Below are positions 53,482 through 64,000 of a stretch of DNA of 64,000 nucleotides, one piece after another. The stretch covers positions 4,154,001 through 4,218,000 of the forward strand of contig JANTQA010000048.1 in NCBI GenBank assembly GCA_027625915.1, given 5' to 3'. The position numbers and the translations under genes were made by a program. Numbering within the stretch: position 1 is the first letter of the stretch; the number at the start of each line of letters is the position of its first letter. Origin of the DNA: Anaeramoeba flamelloides. Its lineage: Eukaryota; Metamonada; Anaeramoebidae. The notes below the pieces were generated by a model. It made no database searches, was not told the DNA's origin, and saw nothing but the letters and a program-made list of their open reading frames with translations.

Positions 53482-56130
53482 GTTTCAGAAATAATTATTT
53501 GAAAACAAAACAAAAAAATTTTTTATTTGAAAGATAAAAAAATAATGAAATCTACGTTAGGTGATCTCAACAAATTAGAGTGAGCTATTTTTTAGTTTAC
53601 TAGATTATAGATCAGTTCAGATATACTTTTTCCACAAAATCTATTTTTTTTGTTGCAAAAATATTTCGAATTTGATTACATATATTGTACAATCTTTCAG
53701 TTGTTCCTGACAAATTCTCAATTTGAATGTTTTTTGTTTGTTAAAATCAACTTAAATTAAAGTTACTATTCTTCTTCTTTCTAAGGGTATTTCAAAATTC
53801 TTCAAAATAAGGATTTTTTTTTTCTTTTTCAAGAATCTCATAATATATTTTTGATCTTGATCTCGATGTCTGTATTTTGAAGAATCTTTTTAATAAATGG
53901 GTACCAAGTGATTTAAATTGTTTTTTGATGTCTAGTTTAACAAATTTGAGTAATTTTTACATTGGGAGATTTAACAAGATGAAAAACTATTTGCCTTATT
54001 TGTCCACTTTTTTCATTTGTAAAAAGTAATTTTTGCTTTAAATTTAAAAGGAACAATTTAAACAAAAAACAATGAAAAACATATAGTGAGTTCTTACCCT
54101 TTGATTCAAAATGTGGAAAAATTTTTGGAAAACGAAAAAATGAATGTTGTAATAATTTTTCTGATATGTTAAAAACAAGAACTGACAACTCACTTGAGAT
54201 TTTCTTTTCTATTTCAAAACAAAATGAAAAAGATAAAAATTTCAAAAAGTTAATTCGAAATTGTGTCTGTAAATGATAGGTGAAATCAGGTTGTGAAAAA
54301 TGGTTAAAATTCATTAGTAAAAAAATGTTCGAAAAATCTTAAAGAACTCTTGAAATCTTAGGCATGTCTACAATAGTTTTAATACCAGCTATATTGGTGT
54401 GTCCTTAAGGGAAAGTTGTACCTATTTATATTGTATAAATTAAAAAATCAAGTATTTTTTTCCAGTTTTGTCAATTGATAGAAGCAATTTTACTGCCCAA
54501 CAAATGGATAGTTTATCTGAAAAACTTCCAAAATCAAAATTTGAAATTGAAAAGTCCCTCTTTCTTTCTTTTAACAATATTCTCAAGTTTATATCCAGGG
54601 TAATGGGGTAAACCATGAAAAAATTGCCTGGCTTTTCATAAGAAACATAAAAATCGTTTTGAACAAAGCTTTTTTCTTGTTTTATTTAAAAAAGGAGAAG
54701 AGTATTTGGTGTAAATTGTTTTATAATTTTAAGACAAAAACATATAAAAATACAATTCTTTGACTTTCCTTTTCTTTAAAATATATTTAGGTCATACTTT
54801 TCAATCTGATCTTTGATAATTAAATGAAAAAAAATATTACTATTTGTTGCAAAATACATGTTTCAAAATTTTCATTCAGTTGAACTTACCAAGAAAGGTT
54901 TTATAACCCAGCAAAATTTCATATTATTTAATACTGAACTCAACTCAAATTATGAAATTCCCTTGTAGAATTGGTAGCTTTGATAGTTTAATTTATTTAT
55001 TGGTTGTGTGATTTTTTTAGAAAGCTGACTGATATTTTGATCTTTTTATTTTACAATTCACAGTAACTTACATGAATTAAAACCTAATTTTGGAAAGTTG
55101 AATGAAAATTTTGTTTCATTTATTTTGCAACAAATATTATCTCAAAAATCAATTTTCATTAGTTATAAATACTTTTTTGTTCTGTTCCTGCTTAAACAAT
55201 ACTTTGTTTCTGTCAAATGTAATATAAAAAATATCCAGATAACAATTATTTTTGAGGATTGATCTTTGAAGAATTCAAAAATTACGATCCCAAAGAATAA
55301 TTAATACCATCTCTCTGTAAATCTCAGTAATTTAGATAATTTTCTTAAAAATTGAAAAAACTCTAATTCTACGGTGTACTATTGAGAAATACAACAAGGT
55401 TCATTTAATCTTCAATTGAAGATCCAAATGAAATTTCAAGAAAAATCATTTTAATTTTTCAAAAATCAAACTCATTATTTCAGTAACATTAGAATAACCC
55501 GTTTTTACTTGATTTCTTTAGATCATGCAAACAAAAATAATTGAGATAACAATTACATATCAATAAAAAATCCAAAAAAAAAAAAGCAAAATGTGAAAAA
55601 ATTTGAAAAACTAATAATTTCAATTTTGAATTTTCCAAAATTAATTTTTTCCATTAATAATATCAATTCCAACCCTTTAAATACATTTTATTCACATATT
55701 ACAACTCTGTTCACTTTACTGGTAAAATAATTTACCATCACAAGAATAAATCATAAAAAGTTCAAATAATTTTTTGAAAAAAACAAAAAAGTTAATTCTA
55801 TTATTTCTTTCATAGATCAAATCATTTTTTATTACCCAATATCAACAGGAAAAAAAAAAAAAAAAAATACAACAAGGTAGTTTTTTCTTTTTAAGTCTGA
55901 TTTTTTTTGTGAAAATAATAATTTAAAATGAATGAAAATTTTTTAATATTTGTAATATTTATTTGGTAAAAATATAAAAAATCAGAAGAGAAGAGAAGAG
56001 AAGATAAAATAAAATAAAAGAAGAAAAATAACTAAAAAGATAAAAAAATTTGATGAAAAATTATTAAAAAACTAAAACAAAAAAAAAAAACAAGAATTTC
56101 AAAATGGATTCCAAAACGAAAGCAATAAAA
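53482..56130. other. Region between the VPS13 3' end and the G-alpha start
   Basis: No gene seen; a 125-codon minus-strand frame at 53937-54314 is low complexity. It holds three copies of the GCTCAGCTGAATG-type repeat (54.84-55.14 kb), a diverged copy of the 40-kb inverted-repeat arm (55370-55640) and a purine-rich GAGAA run (about 55985-56030). The G-alpha promoter should lie just above 53481, but no motif stands out. Confidence 0.55.
55370..55640. repeat. Diverged copy of the right arm and flank of the 38-40 kb element
   Basis: Aligns in the same orientation with about 39955-40230: ATT-GAAAAA-CTC(A/T)AATTCT, TTCAATTGAAGATCCAAA, GAAA-ATCA, and TGTGAAAAAATTTG-like blocks in order. Confidence 0.5.
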
Positions 56131-59100
56131 TTATTTTTTAGATTTTTCTTTTCCTAATTTTTTTTTCGCTTTGATTAATTTATAAACGGTTTCACCATAT
56201 TGAGATTTTTCAAATTTAAGGATTTGACTCTTTTTTTTCAAGGCCAACGATTGAGCAATTAGAGACAATTTGATAATTATTGTCTCACTCTTTTGAGTTC
56301 TATGAATGGAATCGATTTCTGAAAGTTTGTAGGACCACAATATGTCTAATTTCCGAGTTTTGATGATAGTATTTGTCAAGATAATTAACCATTCATCATT
56401 GTCACCACGGGTAAGATTGGAAGGCAAGACCTCTTGATTGACCGTAGAGTCCTGCGACGAAGGTTTTTTCGAGTTAGTTGCGGTTAAATTACAAATAAAA
56501 TCTAAAGATTGTGTCTTATAGTTGGTGTTGCTATTGATGATAAAATGTGCCAATGATTTTTGGAAATCAAAGTTTACCAATTGCTGGTTATTTTTAAAAT
56601 AACGAGGAGGCCTGACTCTACCGTTTGTCAATTTGACATTTTTTTTCGTCATGCCCTTGACGCCGTCTGAAACATTTGTTACCAAATCTGTAACCCCGAC
56701 AACGGGCTTGGCCACTGCGCCGATTATTCCCTTACCGAGTCCCTTCATAAACCCCTTTCCGCCGCCTCTTTTGTAGCCCTTTATTGGGTTTGTGACTATT
56801 CCTGAAACGCCCTTCCAGACGTCCTTTCCCAAGGCCTTGCCGCCATGCACGAGTCCCTCGCCAATGTTCTTATTTTGGTTTCTTGTACTTTTCCGTTCCT
56901 TTTGGAAATCGTCGTCCATTGTGAGCATTGACAGGCCCGTGCCCACAGTGTTGAACAATTTTGATGCTGTGCCAAACACGCCTTCAAAGCTACTGGACAC
57001 GAGCCCCCATGTACCCTTTTTCAGGCCCTTTGCGAATGCATCGGGAGAATGCACAAATCCCTTTGCGGGCTCAACGAAAAATGAGAAAAGCCCCTTGCCC
57101 AAATTGGAAAACAGGGAAACCGGTGCGCCGATCAAATCGAATCCTGCCAAAAGCTTATAGGTCTGCTTGAGCACGGAATACTTGTAGTGGCTAACTATCG
57201 AGTCTGTCAAGAGAATTTGGTTTGAAAAGACGTATTTAAAGATTAGGGCATTCAAATTAACGGTGGCGTCGTGTATGGAAATTAAGGAGGCGCCAATTAT
57301 CCTAAAGACATTTGTTAGGGGGTTATTCCCGCTTTTACTGGACAGCTCAAAGTTCAAAATGACTTGAATTGGGTTCAAGTGTATTACATCGAAAAATAGC
57401 GGCTTTGTTGAGGCCTGCAATTGATCATAAAGCTGCTGATTGAAAAATTGGTTGATATCCAGCCCGAGCTTTGTGGGCTCAATGACAGAATATTTTTGAT
57501 TTGTGGAGCCGAGGCTTAATCTGTTGATTAGTTCATTGACCTCGCTTCTTTTGAGGAAATCTAAGAGCTCCAAAAGTAAAGACTCATCAACACAAATTCT
57601 TTCAGATTGCAACAAGAGACTAAAATATTTATAATAGCTAATTGACTTATATTCTAAGCTTTTGAATGAGCTTATTTCAAATGCGTTTTTTGTTTCTTCC
57701 AATGGCTTTTGCTCAATTAATACTGGGAATCCTGCCTGGGAATAGTTTTGATTATCCAATTGGATCTTGCCCACAGTGAGGAATGTTTGTTCGTATAATT
57801 TTGATTTCACCAATTTGAGATTTATATCACGGATGGTGAAATATAGCAATTCATAGGATTTGTCAATGATGGAAATACCAAATCCCTTCAAATTGACATT
57901 GACTATTTGATTTATATCCTGATTTTTGCCCTCCTTATCTAATCCTTCCATTTCCTTTTCTTCTTTGATATTTTCCTTATTCTTGTTCTTGTTCTTGTTC
58001 TTGTTCTTGTTCTTGTTCTTGTTCTTGTTCTTGTTCTTGTTCTTGTTCTTTTCCAATCTCTTTTCTTTTTTTCTTTTCAATTTTTCTTCCTTTGCCTTTC
58101 TTCTTTCTTCCTTCAATTCCTTTACTTTATCATAAGGTCTAATTAATAAAACCTTTGAGGGTCCCTCTTGATAGCATTTAAATAGTATATCCTCCCTGTT
58201 GAACTTCACCACTTCCTTGCCATTAAACTGGTCGAATTCAATCTCCTTGTTTACTTTATTGCTTTTGTTTATTAAATAAATAATTGTATCCTTTTTAATA
58301 TTTTCTGGGCTTTGTGGCCAATATTTGAATTCGGATTTTTTCTTCAGCATTTCCGTGTTATTCTCAAAATCCTTTTCTTTGATTCCAAAGTTATAGTCAC
58401 TTTCATTTTTGATCAAATATCTAGCATTTGTTAAATCTGGATTCGAAAATAGCAATAAGGTACACGACTCTTGCAATTTGATCACGATTGTGATCAATTT
58501 AAATTGGTTTGAATTATTTGACCATATTTTAAAAGTCTTGATGCCCACAGTATCGATCGAAAATTCTGGTGAATATTGGTATCCTTTAAATTTGATTTTC
58601 ATTTTTTTTTTTTCATTTTTAATGAAATAGATTGGCGTTGAAGATCCGGTTTTCAAAATATTATCACCATTGACATTATTAAGTGCCTTTTTGCCTTTGC
58701 GTTTATTAATACTCCAATTATAAATGATGTCGTTGGAACTTTGATTTATAAAAACATAGGCGGGGGTAAATGTTACACATAATGTTCTTTCAAATTTTGG
58801 TATTGATCTTGAAATTTGATAGCCAATATGTATGGGGTTATTGCCATTGTCATTATTATTTAATTGGACAATTCCCTTGGCGCCAGGCGCATTTAATTTA
58901 ATATCATCCGACCAACTGCAATTTTTCATTCTCAATTGGATTTCATTATCGTCAAAAAGGAAGGGTATTTGGGTGTATAAATTGTTGGCTTTCAACTCGC
59001 TAGCATTTTTTGGATTTTGATAAAAGCTTTTCTTATTTTTGACATTTTGACTCTTCTTAATATTCTTCCTATTCTTCTGGCCATTATTATCAGTTGCATG

Positions 59101-62100
59101 CATTTCAGAATTCGACTGATATTTATAGTTGCTTAAAAAGTTTCTGGCCTTAGCCGTTACATTTTTATTATCGGGCGATTTGAATTCCAAATTATAACCA
59201 GAACGATTAATTAGCCAAAACGAGGTATAAAAGATTAATTTTAAGGATTTGTTTTGATCAATAAAGGTTTCGATGTTAACCTTTAATTGGTTGCCTTTAT
59301 TTCTTAAATCAAATAACTTAATGTGGTTAATTTTAGTTTTCAGGTTGCTTTTTGTAAGGTTTGGTAAGATCAATTTGATGGATTCTGATATTTGGTAATG
59401 ATTATTTTCTAATTTCAAATTCAATAATGGGTATTCCTTTTGTGAAAATTCACAAACCATTTTTTTCTGTCCTGGCCTTAAAGGCGTTTTAATGAGAACG
59501 TTATTATTATCATTCGCAATATATACATTATTCTTGAATGGCAAATAATTTTCAATAATAATTGTAGGGTAAATATGAATTTCGAAATATTCTGCCTCTG
59601 TTACTTTTTGAGATTTATTTTTCAAATAATTAAAGGTCTTTTTTTCGCTGTTAATTAAAAAGTTTTCGGATGGCCTAATTCCAGATTTTGTCTTTTTCGT
59701 TTTTTGATATTTGGCCTTCACGGGGCATGTAATGCTTTGGTATTGCATTTTGTTTTTTTTCAAACTTTTTAAATTCAATAAATTACAGAATTTCGCCTCT
59801 TGATATAAATTGGTATCGATTGTAACATGCAGGTCATTTTCTTTCACAGTCAAATGCTTCTCTCGATGGATTGGAATCCCGATTTCCTCATGTGCGGGGA
59901 TTGATCCAATTAAATTATTCCCCAATCTGATACGAAGCGGGATAACAGTATGATTGTAAATCATAATATCTGAATTAATTGTGATCACCTTGGATCCCTG
60001 ATTTAAATTGATATCAACAATAATTGGAATAGGGTTTGTTTTGCTGCCGACGAAAAATCTTCTTTTCTTTTCATGATCAATTCGTACCTCAATCGTGGAG
60101 CCGATTGTGGGAAATTGGATTTTGATTTTATGCTTTTGCATATTGGAAGGGATTGCAAAGTTCTTATATGAATGGTCATAATTGATTTTTTTTTTAAAAA
60201 TAATTGGCGACTTTCCATCTGATTTGACTAATATTTTATTATCCTTAAATTTGGTATTTGCATTATTGGATGTCCAAAAAACAATATCAGTACCAGATTC
60301 ATTAGCAATCCAAAATGGATAGAATTGATTTTCCATTTGCGTTTTTTTTTTATTTTTATTTTTATTTTTATTTGGTGTTGTTGTTGTTTTTGTTGTTTTT
60401 GTTGTTGTTTTTGTTGTTGTATTTTTATTATTTTTCTCTTTGATATTTTTTTTTTCTTTTTCGAGACTTAATTTTTCCTTTTGTAATTGCAAATCATTAA
60501 AAATCACTTCATGAGTTTTATTTAAAATTTCAAATAAGGAACGAGATAAATTAATATTTAAAATTTTATCAGATATTAAATTAATTTCTGTTTTGTTGAT
60601 TAGTGAATCCATTTTGAAATTAACAGTGAAATCCCAAGGTTCAATTAAGGGCTCCCAAAACCCACTTAAATTATAATAGCTTGAAGATATTTTAATTTTC
60701 TCAACGATCGCCAATAAATTTGAAGACCAGTCTGTCAATTTTAATCCAATTTTGGATAAATTAAACATCAGCAATGGATTAACTTGCGTCTGGCTCAGGC
60801 AATCGTCAATGAAAAGCAAATTTAGCCCGTTGAAATTAAAGTCTAATTCTTCAATTTTATTTTTTTTCTGTCCTTCAACAGCTTGCTTTTGGCTTTGTTT
60901 GTCTGTCACTTCCTCCTCCTTTTCAATTTCAATCTCAATCTCAATTTCATTTTGATCAATTCCAATCCTTGCCTTGTCTTGATCGCCTTTTGTTTCCTCT
61001 ATTTGCGTTTGCTCGCGGATTGTCATCCCCTTTGTCAAATCATCGACTATTTGTAAGATCATTTGAATGTCTCTATATGTGATCATTAAATTCATTAAAT
61101 CAATATCGATCAAAACCTTCATTAATTCATTTTTGTCATTGAACCCCGTTAACAACTGAGTTTTGATGGTAAAATCTTCGATAAAAGTTTGTATTGGCTT
61201 ATCGAATATTCCCTCGAGGGTTCGATAGAAATGGAAGTCAGCCAAAATTATATTCATTTCGCTATTGCCCTTGCCGTCGTCCAATAATTCAAAGGTCACG
61301 CTATTTTTGGCAATTAGCCCCTTACAATTTTTTTCTTTTTGATTCTTTGGTATTAATAAATCCAAATTCTCGATTTCGATTAATAGCTTCATGTCAGTTT
61401 TTTCCTTCGCCTCCGCCTTTTCGATGTCTTGTAATATTTCAATAATGTTCTTATCGTCTGTGGGATATTTATTTTCTTTTTTCAATCGTTCCAATTCTTG
61501 AAGCAATTTCTCTTGTTCAGGATCGACTGGGGGGACAAAGAAATTTAGTAGGCCAAAGACCGTCGGCCAATTGCAATTTAAATAAATCTGTGGCAATTGA
61601 ACGGTTAATTGGAAAGTGCCGATCGGCTTTATCAAAATGTTGCACAGCGTCCCAGAATCCAATTTTATAAAGGACCTGTGTGGCCCATGGTAATCTGGGT
61701 TGGTGTCGATGGCTTCGGTTTCTTGCAACCTAACATTTAAATCGAGCAGCCCTTTGCTAAATATTTGTAAGGTGAAGTGCATTTCGTTGATCTTAAAGCA
61801 AGTAATGGAATCGATTTGCTTGTCTCTTGCGCCTTCCCCCATTTTCGAATATTGTCTTTGGTGATAATATTCCCCTCGGATTAATTCTGCTTCGAGGTTA
61901 TGAAAGGAAATATCAATGGACATGTCTATTGTGCCAGTTTTTTGTAATTTAATTTTTTCTAATCGCCTTTCCAGTTTTGTTTTAAATTTGTTTTTTAACA
62001 GGACCAGGGAATTTTGCTTTACCAAGTTCTTCTTATTTAAATTAACATTTCTTTTATTGAATAATTTATTACCAAGCCCCTTGCTGAGCAAATTATTTGG

Positions 62101-64000
62101 CCTTTTATCGTTCTGATTCTCATTCTTTTGAGTCCCTGCTAATGTATTGCCAGTTTGCAAATTAAATTGTTCCAATTCTTCATCACAAAAGTCAACTATA
62201 CTTGTTGGACTTGGAGTAATGATATTATCATATAAAACTCTTTTGACTTTTTTTTTAAATTTTAATTTCTCTTTAAATTTTAACATTACTTTTTTTTGGA
62301 TCTCTAATTTAATTTTTTCTTCAAGTTTTTTTTTTTGCATTTTTTTTTGGATCTTTTTTTTTTCGATAAAGTTTTTTTTTTTCAAAGTAAGCCCCTTTTT
62401 TTGAAATTTATTTTTAAATAACAAGAGCTTTTTTCTTTTCTTTTTTTCAATTAGCCTCTCAATGTTAATTGGGATTGGTGACCGCTCACCAAAATTCTCT
62501 GCCGCGATCGCCAGGACATCTTCATATTGCTTTCTGTTACATATTAATTTGATCTTTGGAAACGTCCCATAGATGGCAAAGCCGGGGATCTCCTTTTCGT
62601 TGGCGTCTACCGGCATTTCGATGTTGATTATTAAGTCACAGGGCAAAATTACGGTTGGCATGTCCTTGGCGTCTTGTTGGTGAACACCGGAAACGAGGCT
62701 TAAATTGGAGATATCTACAATGAAAAACTGTGTGTGAACAAATCGCCGTTCATCATTTTTTTCAATGATCCTTGTTGGGTTTTCGTTTTTGACCTTTATT
62801 TGGTCAATCGCCGCTATGGCCTTGACATTTGAAGTCGAATTCTGGGGGAGGTTGACAAAAACATTGTTTAATTCCACATCGAGTAGCATGATCGATGGCC
62901 TTGTTGCTGCTTTGTCTTTTAAAATGATATTATTTTGTAATTCGGACACATCGTCATCTTTGCTATCGTTCATTAAATCATCTGCAAGTCCGATTTCTGC
63001 GATGAAGTTCAAAAAGTCATCCAAAAATCTTCCTAAATAATATAGCTCGATTTGGCTTAACTTGGCAACAATTTTGCTATCCCATTTAATATTTGGGTTT
63101 GTATTGGATAAAAATTCAACATATATAGGATCCTTTCCCAAAATTTTGAAGACGCTTGGATACAATTCCTTCACCCCTGCTGTTAAATTTAATATTTCCA
63201 AATTCGACAAATTCAGAATAATCTTATTATGGGCATCGAATAAATTGATTTTGGTGTTTAAATTATTTAAATTAATTTGACAAAATTGCACCTGTGGATC
63301 AACTGCCAATAAGATTTCAATTTTATTAATTGTGACATTTAATTGCGTTTTGATGACATTATAGTCACTCTTTATTTCTTTCATTTTGCTTTGATTTACT
63401 ATTTGCTTGTCTTGATCAAGGACATCTATTTTTTCAATACTCACGTCGTCATCAAGCGCTTCGCGTTTCTTTGGTATTAAGGCGAGAAAGGAAATAAATT
63501 CGTTGATCGTTTTTCGATAGAAATTAATATACAAATCGTTAATCTGGCAATCAATTATCGATTCAACGTTATTAAATTCAGGTGAAAATCTAAAAATGCT
63601 TTTCATATCAACCATTAGGAAATTCTTATTCTTTTGAATGCCATTATTATTATTATTATCATTAATTGTCGTTATAAATGGTAAATTTTTTTTCGAATAA
63701 AGATCAATAATATTAATTTCCTTTAATATTAATTGGATTTCGGAATCGTAAGGCCTTTGATTTAAATGTAATTTAAAATTCTTCAAAATAATTGAAAAAA
63801 AATTATTTTTGTTTGGATCGTTATCTGCTATATTTATTACAATTTTTTTAATCTGAAAATCAATAACCATTAATTTTTTTTCAATAAATAATTTTGAGAT
63901 TTTTTTATTTGTTTTCATAATGTCAGCAACAATGTTATCATTTATCTCTGGTCGTAATGTGGTTTTATTCTTGATAATAGTTTCTTGATCGAGATTTAAT
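56131..64000 (-). CDS. VPS13: VPS13-family bridge-like lipid transfer protein, C-terminal 2600 residues (runs off the window)
   Basis: VPS13 proteins form long hydrophobic grooves that move phospholipids between organelles at contact sites. One open frame runs from the right edge to TAA at 56133-56131; it stays open above the ATG at 63918, so the N-terminal chorein domain lies outside. Counting from that ATG, residues 1-1150 are the repeating-beta-groove body; about 1200-1900 are VAB/SHR-BD adaptor-binding repeats (FYPFWIANESGTDIVFW, YTSFWLINRSGYNLEF); about 2220-2440 are the ATG2/VPS13 C-terminal helices (FDLIGAPVSLFSNLGKGLFS, KKGTWGLVSSSFEGVFGTAS, GKGFMKGLGKGIIGAV); the last 100 are a PH-like domain (DEWLIILTNTIIKTRKLDIL). 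Low-complexity inserts are a Lys-rich stretch near 500-570, a Thr/Lys run near 1180, and an Asn-Lys tract near 1955-1980. No intron is seen in 7.87 kb, in contrast to VPS8. G+C rises over the conserved C-terminal domain. Confidence 0.94.
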   Translation of the reverse strand, partial: LNLDQETIIKNKTTLRPEINDNIVADIMKTNKKISKLFIEKKLMVIDFQIKKIVINIADNDPNKNNFFSIILKNFKLHLNQRPYDSEIQLILKEINIIDLYSKKNLPFITTINDNNNNNGIQKNKNFLMVDMKSIFRFSPEFNNVESIIDCQINDLYINFYRKTINEFISFLALIPKKREALDDDVSIEKIDVLDQDKQIVNQSKMKEIKSDYNVIKTQLNVTINKIEILLAVDPQVQFCQINLNNLNTKINLFDAHNKIILNLSNLEILNLTAGVKELYPSVFKILGKDPIYVEFLSNTNPNIKWDSKIVAKLSQIELYYLGRFLDDFLNFIAEIGLADDLMNDSKDDDVSELQNNIILKDKAATRPSIMLLDVELNNVFVNLPQNSTSNVKAIAAIDQIKVKNENPTRIIEKNDERRFVHTQFFIVDISNLSLVSGVHQQDAKDMPTVILPCDLIINIEMPVDANEKEIPGFAIYGTFPKIKLICNRKQYEDVLAIAAENFGERSPIPINIERLIEKKKRKKLLLFKNKFQKKGLTLKKKNFIEKKKIQKKMQKKKLEEKIKLEIQKKVMLKFKEKLKFKKKVKRVLYDNIITPSPTSIVDFCDEELEQFNLQTGNTLAGTQKNENQNDKRPNNLLSKGLGNKLFNKRNVNLNKKNLVKQNSLVLLKNKFKTKLERRLEKIKLQKTGTIDMSIDISFHNLEAELIRGEYYHQRQYSKMGEGARDKQIDSITCFKINEMHFTLQIFSKGLLDLNVRLQETEAIDTNPDYHGPHRSFIKLDSGTLCNILIKPIGTFQLTVQLPQIYLNCNWPTVFGLLNFFVPPVDPEQEKLLQELERLKKENKYPTDDKNIIEILQDIEKAEAKEKTDMKLLIEIENLDLLIPKNQKEKNCKGLIAKNSVTFELLDDGKGNSEMNIILADFHFYRTLEGIFDKPIQTFIEDFTIKTQLLTGFNDKNELMKVLIDIDLMNLMITYRDIQMILQIVDDLTKGMTIREQTQIEETKGDQDKARIGIDQNEIEIEIEIEKEEEVTDKQSQKQAVEGQKKNKIEELDFNFNGLNLLFIDDCLSQTQVNPLLMFNLSKIGLKLTDWSSNLLAIVEKIKISSSYYNLSGFWEPLIEPWDFTVNFKMDSLINKTEINLISDKILNINLSRSLFEILNKTHEVIFNDLQLQKEKLSLEKEKKNIKEKNNKNTTTKTTTKTTKTTTTPNKNKNKNKKKTQMENQFYPFWIANESGTDIVFWTSNNANTKFKDNKILVKSDGKSPIIFKKKINYDHSYKNFAIPSNMQKHKIKIQFPTIGSTIEVRIDHEKKRRFFVGSKTNPIPIIVDINLNQGSKVITINSDIMIYNHTVIPLRIRLGNNLIGSIPAHEEIGIPIHREKHLTVKENDLHVTIDTNLYQEAKFCNLLNLKSLKKNKMQYQSITCPVKAKYQKTKKTKSGIRPSENFLINSEKKTFNYLKNKSQKVTEAEYFEIHIYPTIIIENYLPFKNNVYIANDNNNVLIKTPLRPGQKKMVCEFSQKEYPLLNLKLENNHYQISESIKLILPNLTKSNLKTKINHIKLFDLRNKGNQLKVNIETFIDQNKSLKLIFYTSFWLINRSGYNLEFKSPDNKNVTAKARNFLSNYKYQSNSEMHATDNNGQKNRKNIKKSQNVKNKKSFYQNPKNASELKANNLYTQIPFLFDDNEIQLRMKNCSWSDDIKLNAPGAKGIVQLNNNDNGNNPIHIGYQISRSIPKFERTLCVTFTPAYVFINQSSNDIIYNWSINKRKGKKALNNVNGDNILKTGSSTPIYFIKNEKKKMKIKFKGYQYSPEFSIDTVGIKTFKIWSNNSNQFKLITIVIKLQESCTLLLFSNPDLTNARYLIKNESDYNFGIKEKDFENNTEMLKKKSEFKYWPQSPENIKKDTIIYLINKSNKVNKEIEFDQFNGKEVVKFNREDILFKCYQEGPSKVLLIRPYDKVKELKEERRKAKEEKLKRKKEKRLEKNKNKNKNKNKNKNKNKNKNKNKNKENIKEEKEMEGLDKEGKNQDINQIVNVNLKGFGISIIDKSYELLYFTIRDINLKLVKSKLYEQTFLTVGKIQLDNQNYSQAGFPVLIEQKPLEETKNAFEISSFKSLEYKSISYYKYFSLLLQSERICVDESLLLELLDFLKRSEVNELINRLSLGSTNQKYSVIEPTKLGLDINQFFNQQLYDQLQASTKPLFFDVIHLNPIQVILNFELSSKSGNNPLTNVFRIIGASLISIHDATVNLNALIFKYVFSNQILLTDSIVSHYKYSVLKQTYKLLAGFDLIGAPVSLFSNLGKGLFSFFVEPAKGFVHSPDAFAKGLKKGTWGLVSSSFEGVFGTASKLFNTVGTGLSMLTMDDDFQKERKSTRNQNKNIGEGLVHGGKALGKDVWKGVSGIVTNPIKGYKRGGGKGFMKGLGKGIIGAVAKPVVGVTDLVTNVSDGVKGMTKKNVKLTNGRVRPPRYFKNNQQLVNFDFQKSLAHFIINSNTNYKTQSLDFICNLTATNSKKPSSQDSTVNQEVLPSNLTRGDNDEWLIILTNTIIKTRKLDILWSYKLSEIDSIHRTQKSETIIIKLSLIAQSLALKKKSQILKFEKSQYGETVYKLIKAKKKLGKEKSKK
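57979..58050. repeat. (TTCTTG)n hexamer repeat coding for Lys-Asn repeats in VPS13
   Basis: About twelve perfect TTCTTG units read as alternating AAG/AAC codons on the minus strand, inserted between the VAB region and the C-terminal domain. Confidence 0.95.

Noticed and set aside
57979-58050. TTCTTG array as a regulatory or CRISPR repeat
   Set aside because: It lies in frame inside VPS13 and codes for a Lys-Asn tract.
56792-63280. Plus-strand frames of 60-122 codons over VPS13
   Set aside because: They are antisense shadows of the conserved VPS13 frame without domains of their own.

Overview
The window is about 64 kb of very A+T-rich nuclear DNA from a free-living protist. Evidence for this is spliceosomal introns, a heterotrimeric G-protein alpha subunit, VPS8, VPS13, a non-LTR retrotransposon and many TA-flanked inverted-repeat transposons. 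Lys/Glu/Asn-rich tracts coded by hexamer repeats and A+T-rich non-coding DNA fit an amoeboid or flagellate lineage (Anaeramoeba-like or amoebozoan). I cannot place it from the sequence alone.

Layout. The left third (1-22 kb) is gene-poor. It has an unrecognised charged protein with a frame change near its end (3685-5011), a decayed ORF with a membrane-like segment (8414-9175), and a USP-type deubiquitinase-like gene that lacks its catalytic Cys box nearby and its catalytic His/Asp (12990-14774). Several long palindromic elements lie here. At 22314-24422 is an intact gene for a surface protein: signal peptide, seven repeats of about 58 residues of a type best known from bacteria, two Ig/cadherin-like domains and a C-terminal membrane anchor. 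Its downstream flank (24.8-29.0 kb) holds a cluster of about 197-bp TA-flanked MITEs, one inserted inside another.

The right half holds three conserved genes, all on the minus strand. (1) VPS8, the CORVET tethering subunit, spans 44627 to 29966 in five exons that join in phase to about 1638 residues. Three of its introns are 2.3-4.4 kb and are loaded with mobile elements, including an antisense LINE. (2) A G-alpha subunit spans 53481 to 48932 in four exons that join exactly to 350 residues. Its third intron is 3265 bp and is full of inverted repeats. (3) VPS13, a bridge-like lipid transfer protein, is a single exon of at least 7.87 kb running off the right edge. The small introns of the same genes are 110-122 bp, so intron lengths are bimodal, and the excess in the long ones is largely recognisable transposon sequence. 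VPS8 and VPS13 both act in the endosome/lysosome system. I see no operon-like link between the genes.

The strongest observations are the reconstructed transposon-inflated VPS8 and G-alpha genes, the MITE family with three internal iterons per arm, the related Tc1-like palindromic elements, the bacterial-type seven-repeat surface protein and the apparently catalytically dead USP.
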